Origin: Amborella trichopoda
Taxonomy: Eukaryota > Streptophyta > Magnoliopsida > Amborellales > Amborellaceae
Length of the DNA: 64,000 nucleotides
Direction: 5' to 3'
NCBI RefSeq assembly: GCF_000471905.2
Contig: NW_006497735.1
Coordinates: forward strand, 207,622-271,621
A program made the translations under genes and the position numbers. The notes below the pieces were generated by a model. That model did no database searches and was not told the origin of the DNA. It saw only the letters and a list, made by a program, of their open reading frames with translations. Positions 44,979-57,050 of this stretch are shown here, one piece after another (positions within the stretch are counted from its first letter, which is position 1; each line of letters starts with the position of its first letter).

Positions 44979-45370
44979 GGGAAAAGTTTATATAGAGCCA
45001 AGGCTCTAAACAATCAAATTGGAGCCTATGAAAAAAATTTCACTAAAAGATGTTGTTCTGATGCTCAAATATTCTCAAATAGATATCTCGACATCAAGAT
45101 TTATGGACATGAGAAAAAAATGGATTTCAAGTTTTGGAAATAATGCATTTTGTAATGCATTTTTGGACCGTCAATTTTCAAGATTTTCAAGTTTTCATAG
45201 ATCTGTCGATCTACACTATTTTTAGAGCTTTAGACTATAAAATAAAAACGAAAATATATTTTGAGGCTATCACAAAGATTTCAGGCATTGAAACCACAGT
45301 TCTCAACACTATTTGAAGGTAAGGCTCTAATTTGATTGTTTAGAGCCTAGGCTATATACAAACCTCACCT
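44979..45370. mobile_element. 390-bp MITE copy C
   Basis: It begins GGGAAAAGTTTATATAGAGC and ends ATATACAAACCTCACCT. It is flanked by the perfect 9-bp duplication TTTAAATAA (44970-44978 and 45371-45379). It is opposite in orientation to copies B and D. Confidence 0.88.
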
Positions 45371-45763
45371 TTTAAATAATTCGTTAATTTGGAGAATTCA
45401 TTGCTAAATAATTTGCTCATCTCCATTAAGGTCATATTTGGCTACAAAAGTCAAAACGGAATTTAATCTTGTCAAAACTCAATTTCTTTAAACGGTAGAT
45501 TGAATAAGACTGGTAATTAGTGAGATCTAGTTTGAATAAGAATACTATGCAGGAGGCGGTTTTCAAGTAGTGTGATAGTAGCTCCCAATCATTTCATGTG
45601 AACAATCAGAATTTTTTGGATCTGGTCTGGATCTAGATTCGGAAAGTATACATTGGCTTCAGATCCGGATCCAGATGCAGAACTATATATATGATCTGGA
45701 TCTGTATTGGTTTAGGATTAGTGCAAATTTTGTATATTATTAAAGTTAAAATAACTATATATG

Positions 45764-45766
<3 letters not shown>

Positions 45767-45818
<52 letters not shown>
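45767..45818. repeat. (AT)n followed by (AG)n
   Basis: An AT run of about 34 bases passes directly into AGAGAG. Confidence 0.9.
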
Positions 45819-45833
45819 GAAGATACTAAAAAA

Positions 45834-46150
45834 TGCCTATAGGTGAAAATGAACAGTGATTTTGTCTACCCTTGTCACCATAAAACTTCATTGTACGGTC
45901 ACAATTGTCCGATAGTGTTACCATTTTTTAATTTTTGGGGGTATTTTGGTCAATTTATATTTTACGAATTATTTTTTTCATATTTTTATTAGGGGCGCCT
46001 CACTAAGATGTACACACGTTCCAAATTTCAGATCATTCCGATTAGTAAAAAAAATGAAAAATGAAACACCACCAGACAACCGTGACCGTGCAATAAAGTT
46101 TGGATGGTGATGAGGGTAGGCGAAATCACTGTTCATTTTCGCCTATTAGC
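45834..46150. repeat. MITE with about 75-bp inverted ends
   Basis: The left end reads TGCCTATAGGTGAAAATGAA then CAGTGATTTTGTCTACCC. The right end, in reverse, has AATAGGCGAAAATGAACAGT then GATTTCGCCTACCC, and both go on through CACGGTCAC-like sequence. No clear target duplication; superfamily unassigned. Confidence 0.75.
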
Positions 46151-48336
46151 GTTGGGAATAGATTTTAGCATGTACACAAACCCCTCTCCGAAGTAAATCG
46201 CTAAAAGAAAATTAATTTTGATAGTAAGGATGACTCGTCATACACCAAATATGTACCACAGATACTAAATTTTGGGATACATGCCTAAATCTCATTACCA
46301 TTCAATAATTCCCTTTCGTTTCAATTGATTCCATAATAACAGTTGGAATGATATATTATTCATTAGCGAGAGAATTATGAACTAAATAGAATTAGTTTTT
46401 TTTTTTTTGAGAAAAAATAGAATTAGTTGCTATTCGAGATATAAAATCTTCGCGATGAGTTGAATTCTTAGTTATGAATGCTGCTATTTTTATAAATTAA
46501 TAATGAAAGGGTTTGAAAAATTAATAACTTTGACACCATATCCTTCTAATAACATAAGGTTTCTTTGCATGTAGCAGAACATAATTAATTATTAAATGAG
46601 TAACTTTTTTATTTTATTACGCAGTTTGTTGCTTCAATAATGCTTTTGATCAATTTAAAATATGAGTTTAGAGGATTATCTCTTTATAGAGTCTTCATAA
46701 ATAAAGTTTTCACTGATTATAGAGGATTAATATATATTTCCAATTTTTATTTCAAATAAAAGAAAAAAATATGAAATTTTCATAATTTTATAAAATTGTC
46801 TTAATTTTCATTGAATCAAATATATAATTTGCATTCAAAAAAACAATTCACCTTCACAGCTATGTTCTAATAAATGAAGTTTAGCATTTATAACATGTTC
46901 TCGTAAGAGCATACCATACATTAACTCCCTTGGGCAAAAGAATAACTAGGGAGGATTTTTCTAATTTGAAAATTTGAGATTTATCTAAGAATCACCTTGT
47001 GATTATTTTAAAAAATAATAATAATCAATATTGAGTTTTCAACACTTATTTCTTGCCTCAAACAATTGGACATCCAGGTTCAATCTTGAGACATTATTTT
47101 TTGGGAACCAGATATTTTCACAATGAAACATTTCATTGATAATATGAAATTCTCTATTTTTATTTTACAATTATGGCTTTTGATGGTTTCAAAAATATAT
47201 TATACCAATATAGACTAATTAATCTAAAATCAATTCATAATTAGGTTGGACCTTATGTACCATGCCCCGTGGACTAGTAAATATGCAGGTGTTAAATTCA
47301 AGTAAGCTGTTATTTTATGTTAAAACTACGTCATATATGCTCACCAAAAGGAGATTGGGCTTTTGTATGCATTGTATAATGATGGCCTTTGGACAGGATA
47401 CTTCAAATGAATATTGGGTTTTTGTATACATTGTATTATGATGGCATAGTACATTGAATTAGTGCCGGGTCTAGTTTCGTTAAAATCAATTAAATCACTT
47501 ATCAAATTTGTTGGACTAAATTTAAATTTAAATTTAAAACTAGGATTATGTGACCTAGGCAAATGTAAACCATTTAAACTTTTCATACTTTTTCTTTATT
47601 TTCACCAACTGAATTACTTACAAGTATCCAAATACAATATATGAAGTAATTAAAAAATACGAAGAATGTTACTTGATTGCCATAAAAACAAAAACTCATT
47701 CATAACATAAATTTGAAGATTACTTAACACTATGAATGAATTCAAGAAAGCATCAAATAGAATAATATCAAATATCTTGCCTCAAGTTACCCCCGATGAC
47801 TTCGTATACCCCACACCAAGTCTCATCCACCAATGGCGCACAGGATCACAGTCTAACCTTATTTCATAACTCGAGAAACCTAGACAAAACCTTTTGAGAG
47901 ACATAAGATATGACTTTGATCAAAGCTCAACACATGAAGAAATCACAATGCACATAGGTTAGGGCATGGCCACTTTTAGCTTGGGCGTGCTCCCCTAAGG
48001 GTTCTACCTTCTACAATTGAGCCCAATGCTAAGTTGAGAGAGAAAGACAAAGAGATAGAGACAGGCGTGCCTGCACTAGGTTTCAGAGAGAGAGAGAGAG
48101 AGAGGCTAATCAAAAGGTGTAGAGAAAATAACCCCCATAGAGAGTATTTGTAATATTGAGGCTAGGGTTTTGACCATTGTTACGAGACTTCAATATTAAC
48201 ATTTGACCATGGAGACTTGTGAGGTAAAAGATATATTATCCAATCATTCCTTAGACCAACCGTCATGATTAAAAGAAATGAGGTAGAATTGTGTAGGGAA
48301 AATACTATCTTTTTGCAAATCCATTTCAAGTAGGGT
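46151..48336. other. AT-rich intergenic sequence
   Basis: I recognise no gene. The only structure is a repeat at 47388-47525 with a related copy at 49672-49805. Confidence 0.5.
47388..47525. repeat. direct repeat, copy 1
   Basis: It matches 49672-49805 through GATACTTCAAATGAA, TTTTTGTATACATTGTATTA, GGGTCTAGTTT and TTATCAAATTTGTTGGA. A shorter extra piece (GGGCTTTTGTATGCATTGTA) lies just before it at 47356. Confidence 0.7.
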
Positions 48337-48560
48337 ATGTTTGGTTCGCATAAAAATGATTTATTATAAATTATTTTCATGTGAAAAATTCCTTTATGTA
48401 GTTAGGTGTGGGAATATTTTCATACCAATTGTTCTTAGTGCATTTTTTCATACCAATTGGTAACTAATTGATGTAAAAATTTTCTTACACTTAACCATAT
48501 GAGATAATTTTTTCATGTGAAAATGTTTTTTGAAAAATATTTTCACATCAACCAAACGTG
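48337..48560. repeat. MITE, Harbinger/Tourist-like
   Basis: The left end GTATGTTTGGTTCGCATAAA and the right end, in reverse, CACGTTTGGTTGATGTGAAA carry the TGTTTGGTT motif common at Tourist-type ends. The interior contains further inverted TTTTCATGTGAAAA phrases. A TAA/TTA duplication could not be fixed. Confidence 0.6.
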
Positions 48561-48974
48561 TAATTACTCTCTACACCTTTCTATTTGAAATTAATCAAAT
48601 TATTTACAAAACATTTTCCTTTATTTTTTCAATCAATGGCTTAGTACACAAGCCACACAAAAAGGAAAGAATGGAGTGGGACGCCCCACACATGGATAGC
48701 CATGTGGGCCCCACGCCCCAAGTAGTGGCCTTATTGTGGTGGGCCCAAAGTCTCAATGGGCCCCCACACCCTATATTATATTTAAAAATAGTAAAAATAT
48801 TTTTAGAAATCTATTAAATATTTTGTTTTTCTCTTTGAATTAAAATAAATCCAAAAAAATGATTTTTCCTTATTTAAAAATCTTGTCTCAATACATTAAA
48901 ATATTATGAGATGTCTAAAAATTCATTTTAATTATCTCAAATATAATTAAAATATTAGTAAAATATTAAACAAA

Positions 48975-49665
48975 TATTTGATGGGAATTTAATCCAGAGA
49001 ATTGGAAATATAATAAATATACTGATGACTCTATCCTTTCTAGAAACTGTATCTTACTGCACCTTTGCAAAATGATCCACTAGTTCTCATGACCCACAAC
49101 TCTTCACAGGGGTTCATGATTTGACATTAAAGTCAGCCAATAAATGTAGGAGATGTGGTCCTAGTCTATGGATTATAGATCCTTCCCTGAGGACAAGTCC
49201 ATGACCTATTCCGGTACTCCATGAGTATTTCAACACACAAGAATTGTAGGGAGTCATTTCTTTGACACATATACACAATACTTGCTCTCATCCAGAGGGC
49301 CGCTTCCTGGACGACTATCTAGTATATATACCGTGTGATGATAATAATGAGGTTTTTGACCATTGTACACTTAGGCCACCCATCACACAGGGTCACACTC
49401 AACTCCCTGACTAACTGTCATGGGCGCAACTTTGACCTCATCAAGGGATAAACCGACATTGAAACCCTTATCGGTTGTGCACAAAATGACAAGGGCTACA
49501 GGCTTTAGACATCATCTTGAGCCATAGTCAGTCAAAGCTCAAGTGAGTCTTGACACTAATAATGCCTCACAGTCTAATCTGGACCACATTCCAACATATC
49601 ACTAAAACTGATTTCAGTACATACTTTCATAAGGCCTTTAAATGACCACAAAACCCCAACAAGTG
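48975..49665. repeat. dispersed repeat R, longest copy
   Basis: Its first 215 bp match 33418-33640 and its last 340 bp match 42400-42780, so those two are parts of one element of at least 690 bp. No coding sequence; probably an LTR or a non-autonomous retroelement. Confidence 0.6.
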
Positions 49666-49671
49666 TTATAT

Positions 49672-49805
49672 GGATACTTCAAATGAAGATTGGGCTTTTG
49701 TATGTATTGTATTATGATAACCTTAGACATTGAACTAGTGAGGGGTCTAGTTTAATTAAAATTAATTAGATTACTTATCAATTTTGTTGGATCAAATTTT
49801 TAAAG
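49672..49805. repeat. direct repeat, copy 2
   Basis: It is similar over its length to 47388-47525, in the same orientation, about 2.3 kb apart. Confidence 0.7.
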
Positions 49806-50529
49806 ATTAAAAATTAATAATAATAATGAAGAAATAAATAAATATCTTACAAAAAAAGTTGCATTAGCTTCATTTGATCAGTTTAACCAATCAAAATCAG
49901 CCACTTGTACAAGTGAAACTAGTCAAATATTAGTTTTATTTTAACCAAATTTCTACAAAACAAATGTTGCTTTGGAAAAGACCCGCCAAAAGCACAAGTA
50001 TCGACATTTTGATCGGTGGTATTGGCAGGTGGAGTTAGATCATTACTATGTTTCTACCCATTCAATGTACCTCTCCTCCTTTTGGCAGATCAATTGTTCC
50101 TTTATTGGGTAGAACATATGTTAAAGTATCCTGAGGCCCCGAGGCCCCAATTTGAGGCGTATAGAGATAATTTTTTAAGGGATTGTATATAATGAGACCA
50201 TTTACTTGTAATATAAGGAGATCACAATTACTTATAACCATCCAATATGAAATTTGATAGCTTGGATGCGTCATAAAGTTCAAAGAAATTACTTTTAAAT
50301 TTTGAGCTTGGTCAATAGAAAGTAAGAGATTACCTACGAAGAGATCATTTATCTTTTGTATATGAAGATCACAATCATTCCCACTCATTAGATGTCAAAT
50401 TAGATGGTTTGGGGTGGGTCACAAAGTCTAAGAACATTTTTTGTGGAACTTTATGTCTATTCAATGACACTCTTACAACCACCGATTTTGAAGTTTAAGT
50501 GACAAGAATAATTGTGACCTCTATGTGCA
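49806..50529. other. intergenic sequence with a diverged 110-bp duplication
   Basis: 50186-50300 and 50336-50440 share GAGA(C/T)CATTTA, ATAT(A/G)A(A/G)GA(G/T)(A/C)TCACAAT and TCA(A/T)AAAGT(T/C)(C/T)A-like phrases. Nothing coding is seen. Confidence 0.45.
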
Positions 50530-50538
50530 AAAGATAAA

Positions 50539-50931
50539 GGGTGCGGTTTGTATAGAGCCCAGGCTCTAAACAATCAAATTAGAGCCTACCTTCAAATAGT
50601 ATCAAAAAATATAGTTTCAATACTGAAAATATTTGTAATAGCTGTAAAATATATTTTCATCTTTATTTATAAAGTTTAAAGCTTCAAAATAGTGTAGATC
50701 GATGGATCTATGAAAACTTGAAAATCTTCAAAATTGACAGGCAACAAATGCGTTGCAAAATACACTATATTCAAAACTTGAAATTCACTTTTTTCTCATG
50801 TCCATACATCTTGATGTCAAGATGATCAATTTGAGGGATATTTGAGTATCAAAACAACCTCTTACAGTGAAATTTTTGAGGTAGGCTAAAATTTGATTGT
50901 TTAGAACCTCGACTCTATATAAACTTTTCTT
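50539..50931. mobile_element. 390-bp MITE copy D, in the RPN2 promoter
   Basis: It begins GGGTGCGGTTTGTATAGAGC and ends CTCTATATAAACTTTTCTT. It is flanked by a perfect 9-bp duplication AAAGATAAA (50530-50538 and 50932-50940). It ends 399 bp before the RPN2 start codon. Confidence 0.9.
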
Positions 50932-51069
50932 AAAGATAAATAGTCTCTTTCTAGATAATCCTATAGAATAAATGCAGCCACCTAATTTCACATCTAATAC
51001 TCATAATTAATTATGACCATTTTGTACCAAAAATAAATTATTATACTTATCCTTTTTTTTTAATATTCT

Positions 51070-51330
51070 CCATGATCCCACAATTTCAATAAGAAAAAAA
51101 AAAATGATAATTTGTCCGAAGGAGTAGATTACACTATAGTCCTATACGAGCACATCCATGAGTTTGTCTCTCAAGACTTTTTACTTAATTTTAGGTTTGC
51201 TTGTTGAGCAGGAAAAGGTGACTTCATCCCCCCCGAACTTTGTTTCTCTCTCTCTAAGTTCTCCAGGCCCTCGAGCTTCTTCTCCTTCTCTCTCTAAGGA
51301 TCGGAGATTTGAAGCTAGAGTGCGGCTTCA
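51070..51330 (+). promoter_or_regulatory. RPN2 proximal promoter and CT-rich leader
   Basis: From about 51228 the sequence is pyrimidine-rich (CCCCCCGAACTTTG, TCTCTCTCTCTAAG), as is common in leaders of plant housekeeping genes. No convincing TATA box is seen close by; the nearest is inside the MITE ending at 50931. I do not recognise the GGTGGCA-type proteasome element. Confidence 0.4.
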
Positions 51331-54300
51331 ATGGCGGCGGCAGTGGTGAGCTCTGCAAGTGGCCTCTTGGCCATGCTTAACGAGAGTCACCCAGTCCTGA
51401 AGCTCCATGCCCTAACCAACCTCAACACTTTGGTTGATAATTTTTGGCCCGAGATATCCACTAGTGTCCCCACAATGTGAGTTTCTCTCTCTTCCATGGC
51501 TGAATTTGATATTGTTCTGGTTTATTTTGTTCGAATCTTGTTTGTGATTGATTGGTTTCAATAGAGCTGGCTCCTTTGGGGTTTTGGCAGGAGTTTCTCT
51601 TTCTTTTTTCCCAGAATGAGAATTGGTTGGTGGTTATTCGTTTTGTGAGTTTTTTTGCTGTAATAAGGTTTAGTTGATTGTTTTCTCCTCCATGATTGGG
51701 TTTAGTTTTTTGTTTTTTGTTTCTTCTGCTTGTGATCGATTGATTGATTTGATGGTTATGGTTATGGTTTTGGGTTTGGGTTTTATTTGGTCGTTTTCTT
51801 TATGATTCCTCTCTTCTCCAGTTCAGTTCCTAATCTCATTGGTTTTTCATTTTTCATTTTGTAAGTTGTCCAATCCCCTTAATGCTTGACTGTTTTAATA
51901 AGTTATGGAAGTTGAGTACCCATCTTGTGTCCTCTATTATGTATACTCTCCCTTAATCTTAGCTTTTCTTAACTCAGGTGACTATCTCTCTTTCCTCTTT
52001 CTCTCTTCTCTACCTCCCCCCAACTGTAACTATGTAGTCTGAGCACCCAGCATGTGGGATGCCGTCTCTAGGTTTCCGCATTCTGTAATTTATAGTCTAT
52101 ATACAAAGTTTAACATATTTCTCAAAAATAAAAAAGTTGGGGTTTCAAGTTTTGGCCTTTCTGTGGCTTCGTGAAGATTTAGGGTTGATCCTTGCAAGTT
52201 CCTGTGCTCCATAACCTACTGTTGGTTTCATTTTTTATCCTGTTTGAAAATGAGAAATGAATCTGGGCTTTTAGGTTTTGGCTCCCTTTTTTTTTTCCGC
52301 TTCGCTCTCTCTCTCCCCCCCTTATTTGTAACTGTGTAAGTTGATGGGGGTTTAGCTCTGCTATTGGAGTAATCTTTGGGCTACTTTCTTCTTCTTCGAA
52401 CTTTTTCCTTTTTGAATAATTTGATAGGGAGATTTAGTTGGATGGTACTTTCTGACTCAGTGGTTAATCTGGCTGGATGTTGGTACGAAGTTGGGCCTTT
52501 AAGCTGCAGTTGTACGTATATTGAAGGGATTGAATGGGTTGGAGCGTGCCTTCCTACTAATTTCGAACTTCATCTTTAGGGTAGCTAGTTGGATTTTTCC
52601 TGTTGTTGATTTGTTTGGTCTAGTCTAAAATGGAAGGCGCTTTTGATTGTATGGGCGCACACATCAGTCTTAATAGTTTAGCTATTTTAAATTCGATCCC
52701 AAAACGGAATTGGTGGTATATGGAGGACCTTGGACTAGAATAAGTATTTTGGTCCTTGTACTATGGTATGGAGTTTGAGCTCTCAAATCAGGGCCTTGTT
52801 CTGGTGATTTCTCTTGTTGTAAGAGGCTACTGCAAGGATTCTGTGGCTCTAAGATGGAAAGCACACCCTCTTATGAACTCTGTTTGTTGAGTAACTGCTT
52901 ATCTGTTGTGGAAAATTCATTGCATTTTGCTGTTATGCCCTTAAAAATGAAGTCCATTTGACACAGCCGTGTTCTTTTCTTCCTGATAGTTGATGCATGT
53001 TAAACATATGAAGATTGCATTATATATGCCTTTTCAAATTGCTCTGTAATTGACAGGATATTATAGTTTTCTTCAATAAACATTGCAAGGTATTAGAGCA
53101 TCAAACTCCTTTTAGTTCCATCTATTATTTTTTGTGCAGTGGCTCTGTCTTGTAACAATCATTTTTCACATGCATGTGTGTGTGTATGCTCAAGAAAACA
53201 GTTACGTAGTTGTGCTTGGACATGCAAATATGACTACATGCTTCTACAATATGCTAGAACATTGAAGTTCATTGCAAGTGGATCATTCAAATTTAATGAC
53301 GTCAAATCTTCATTATGTAGTGAAAGGCCTTGTAGTTGCTATAGTCAAAGGCCTTTTAGTTTGATCCATGTGTCTTGGGCCGCCCCACTAGAGTGACAAA
53401 ACCAAACCGTATGGTGGCCGGTGGTGAGGGGACCGTCTGTAATGATCAAGCTGATTGCACTGTTGAACTATATCCATCAAGTTGTGCCTATTGGCACAGA
53501 CAAACAGATATAGGTACTATTGAGTGGGGGAAAGAGAGGAGATGAAGGAGGGAGGGAAAATCAGAGAGAGCTAGCATTGAGCGAGATAAAGATTCTAATG
53601 ACAAATAATGGAAAAAGGCTGGATTCAAGGAGGGAGGTTGGTGTTCCATTCGTGAAGCCCTCTCAGTATATGCCTTCTTGTGCCACGGTAGCAGCCATCT
53701 GGTCGGCTGATCTTTACACATGCATAGGAGAATATCTCAATCAACAAAATTATATGCCTTTTCCATGTCTATCCTGAAGATCATCCATGGGCTTCCTTCC
53801 CTTAGCCTGGAAGCAATGCATTCGTTGTCTATCATGGCACTATCTGGCAATTGACGGCCTTCAATAAAAACACTTTTTGCTAAGGAGATGAGTAAACTCA
53901 ACACCAATCGCAGTCTAGATGAGGTGCCTTTGCTATTATGTCGTATGCGTCCCCAATGAGACCCATTGGTCGGAAGTCTTTAACCTTTCTAGTGCCCTCA
54001 ATCTTGGGCTTTAGAGTAATGAATGTTACGCTGAGGATCCCTATGGAGTGTCTCTTTCTAGTGAAAATCAGATTTTTTTTTCAAGATTTCCTCCTTTAAA
54101 GCTTCCCATAACCTGTCGCTTACTTGTCGTGACCAGGGGCCTTGTCCCTTCCCAAGACAAAGAAGGCATCCTTAAATTCTTCCTCTGAGGATGTTCGCTC
54201 TATGAATTGAGCATTGTGATGTGTTATTTTATCAAATTCTAGTTGTCTCTGCTCAGCTGCTGAATATTATCAGCCTGTTATTACATTTTATAATATCTTG

Positions 54301-57016
54301 TGATGGCTGAAATCACTTTGTTGTCGTGCTCAAACCTGATACAGTCACCTTGATAGCCCGGATATGATTTTCTCATTGTCTGGCTGATCTGGCATTCATA
54401 ATTTTGTGGATATCTACAGTGTTCTTGTCTCCCTTCTTAAGCCATTGAGCCATTCAAATTGTGAGTGCTGGTGGCATCTAATTACCTCTTGGAGCAGTAT
54501 CTCTCGGGGTTGCATTATCAGTGATACCATGTTGGTTCTTTCTTCCTGCTGCAACACTCTTGGTTCTTCTTTACAATCTAATTCTTGGATCTTTGTCAAG
54601 ATCTGCCCTTTCTTCCCCATGAGATCCCCAAACTTTTCCTTTTCCTCTTTCCAACCTGTGTTTTGCTTTTAGCAATTGAAACCTTTTTGTAAGTCCAAGC
54701 CCACTGTTTCCTTTGTGACATAGCTCTTTCCACCAAGAGGATGTCATCTGCTTAAACCTGGACTATTTCAACCATGTCATCCAGAATGGAATGATATGGA
54801 CCTCTTCTTGTTAGTTCCAAGTTAAGGTCCTATTATTCCGAGTTAAGGATGATTGGACAATGGTCCAATGCAGTTTTAGGAAACTGGCTGCTGATTAACT
54901 CCTTGGAATTTGTGTTCCCTCTCTCCTATTATGAGAAATCTGTCTTTTCATGCAAGAGTTGGATTGCTTTTGTTGATACTCTCAGTAAATGCCATCTCTT
55001 ATTGGTAGATTAATGACTCAATGCCCTTCCTCAAACTCTGAGAAATTTAACCCGCTTTTAGTGACTCTACTTCCACTTTTATTCTCATGAGAGAAGTGCA
55101 TTACGTTAAAGTTTTCAGACAAGCACCATGGCATATCCTAGTCTGTTCAAGCCCTATCAAATTCATGCTAGAATTTGTCTCTTCAACAGGGATCATTTGG
55201 CCTGTATACAACTGTCATGAACTGAGTAAATCAATCTCCCATTGAATGCATGGGGACCTAAATAGAACTCCCCACTTAGGCATTCCTTGTGTCTTGTTAC
55301 TTTCCTGCCATGCCATATCACTTCAATTCCTCCTTAAGCTCCTCCAGATGGGATAGTAGTCCTGGCCCCAAATTATCTGATTATTTTGTAGGCATCCCTT
55401 TCTAACTTTGATGCATTAATGAAGATTATATCAGCCTTGTGCTTATTAATCACATCCATCACGGTGCTGCACCATCTGGCTTTTTCGAGGCCTCACACAG
55501 TGCATGGTGTAATATTCATTTTTTCAGACTTGGTGTAATATGAAGCGATAGCTCTTCAGCCCCTCCCTCCCCCCAACCCCCCCGCACCATATTGCATTTA
55601 TTGGAGAGTGCAAGTTTTATAAGCTCCCTGTTCCCTTTATTAAGTTTAGGTGTCTCTGGCTCCTGGAACATTTGGCTCGCCAAGAACGGCCTTCTTTCAA
55701 GGGATTACAATAGATCTGCCCCAATTTCTTGCATATCTCTAGCACAATATCTTTTGAGATTTGTGATTGGACTGTTGCTCTTTTGCTCTCGCTTTGATAT
55801 CTAGTGATGAACTCTCGTGCTTCTGTTCGGAGTCACTGATAGATGATCCCCATCCCATAGATTGCTGAGGAGTGTCACTTTGTTTCATTAGGGTTGGGTT
55901 TGTTAGAGGAACTCTCTTATGCTTTGTAGTTGGATTTTTTTGCAGCTTCCCTCGTTTGGTTAAGTTGTGAAATGATTATCTGAAATGCATATTCTATGTG
56001 ATAATATTCCTCATCGAAGCCCCCCCCCCCCCTTGGCAGGTGTTTAAATGGTTCATGTAGATAATGTGCTTAATAGATTTATCGCATAGCCCTGATTAGG
56101 AAGTGTAATTGGCATGAGGGAACCTAGATGGAATCAGTGCTAGCCACTGTGCCACATGGCTGAATAGCTGCTTTTTGTGTCTCAAATATGTCATTTGGGA
56201 AATCTGGGCTATACAACCTTGATGATCTAGCCGGATAAACCTAGGATGTTCCAATAGAACATAAAAGGAAAAAAAGTTCTTCAAGTCTACACAAGGATTT
56301 ACAAATGAAACCAGCACTGCTATCACACAATGTATGAAACAAAAAGGAATAGGTGAGAGAAGACAATAAACCCCAACACATGCGACCTCCTATTGACCCA
56401 ACGAGCCCAGTACCGTTTCTTACGTGTAGGAAAACATTCCCTTGGATGATGCTTACATGGACTTGTACAATACTACAATTATCAAGAAGGACTAGCATGA
56501 AGTTCTTATTTTCTGACCCTATCTCTCTCTTGCGTGGAAGACTGAATTCTTTAACATCTTAGCAATAGCTGGTATTTATAGGTTCATGCAGAGGGGTTAT
56601 TTGAAATGTTAAGGGTCATGAAATGAAAGGTTATTTGTTATCGAGAATCTTATGACTATGGAGGCTTCCTACTTATGATGAGTAGACATGATGTTGAAAT
56701 TCTGATTTTGGAGAGGCACCTAGATTCCTAGGTGGTCCTAAGGGTGGTTTCTGTGTGGTTGGGGTGGGGTGGGGTGGGGGGGGACAGGTGTGGGGGTTGG
56801 TTTGGTTGGTTTGAATGAAGGCGGGGTAAGGGGGGTTTCAAGGACTTCTTGTTCTTCATGGAATGTACATCAAACACTTGGAGGGTGGGCGCTCTTACCC
56901 TTCTTCTTCTTCTTCGTGTACATGGTACACTTATCAAACACTTGGAGGGTGGGCACTCTCGCTATACTTTTTTTTCTTCTTCATGGAACACTCATTGACA
57001 TTTGGAGGGTGCGCCG

Positions 57017-57050
<34 letters not shown>

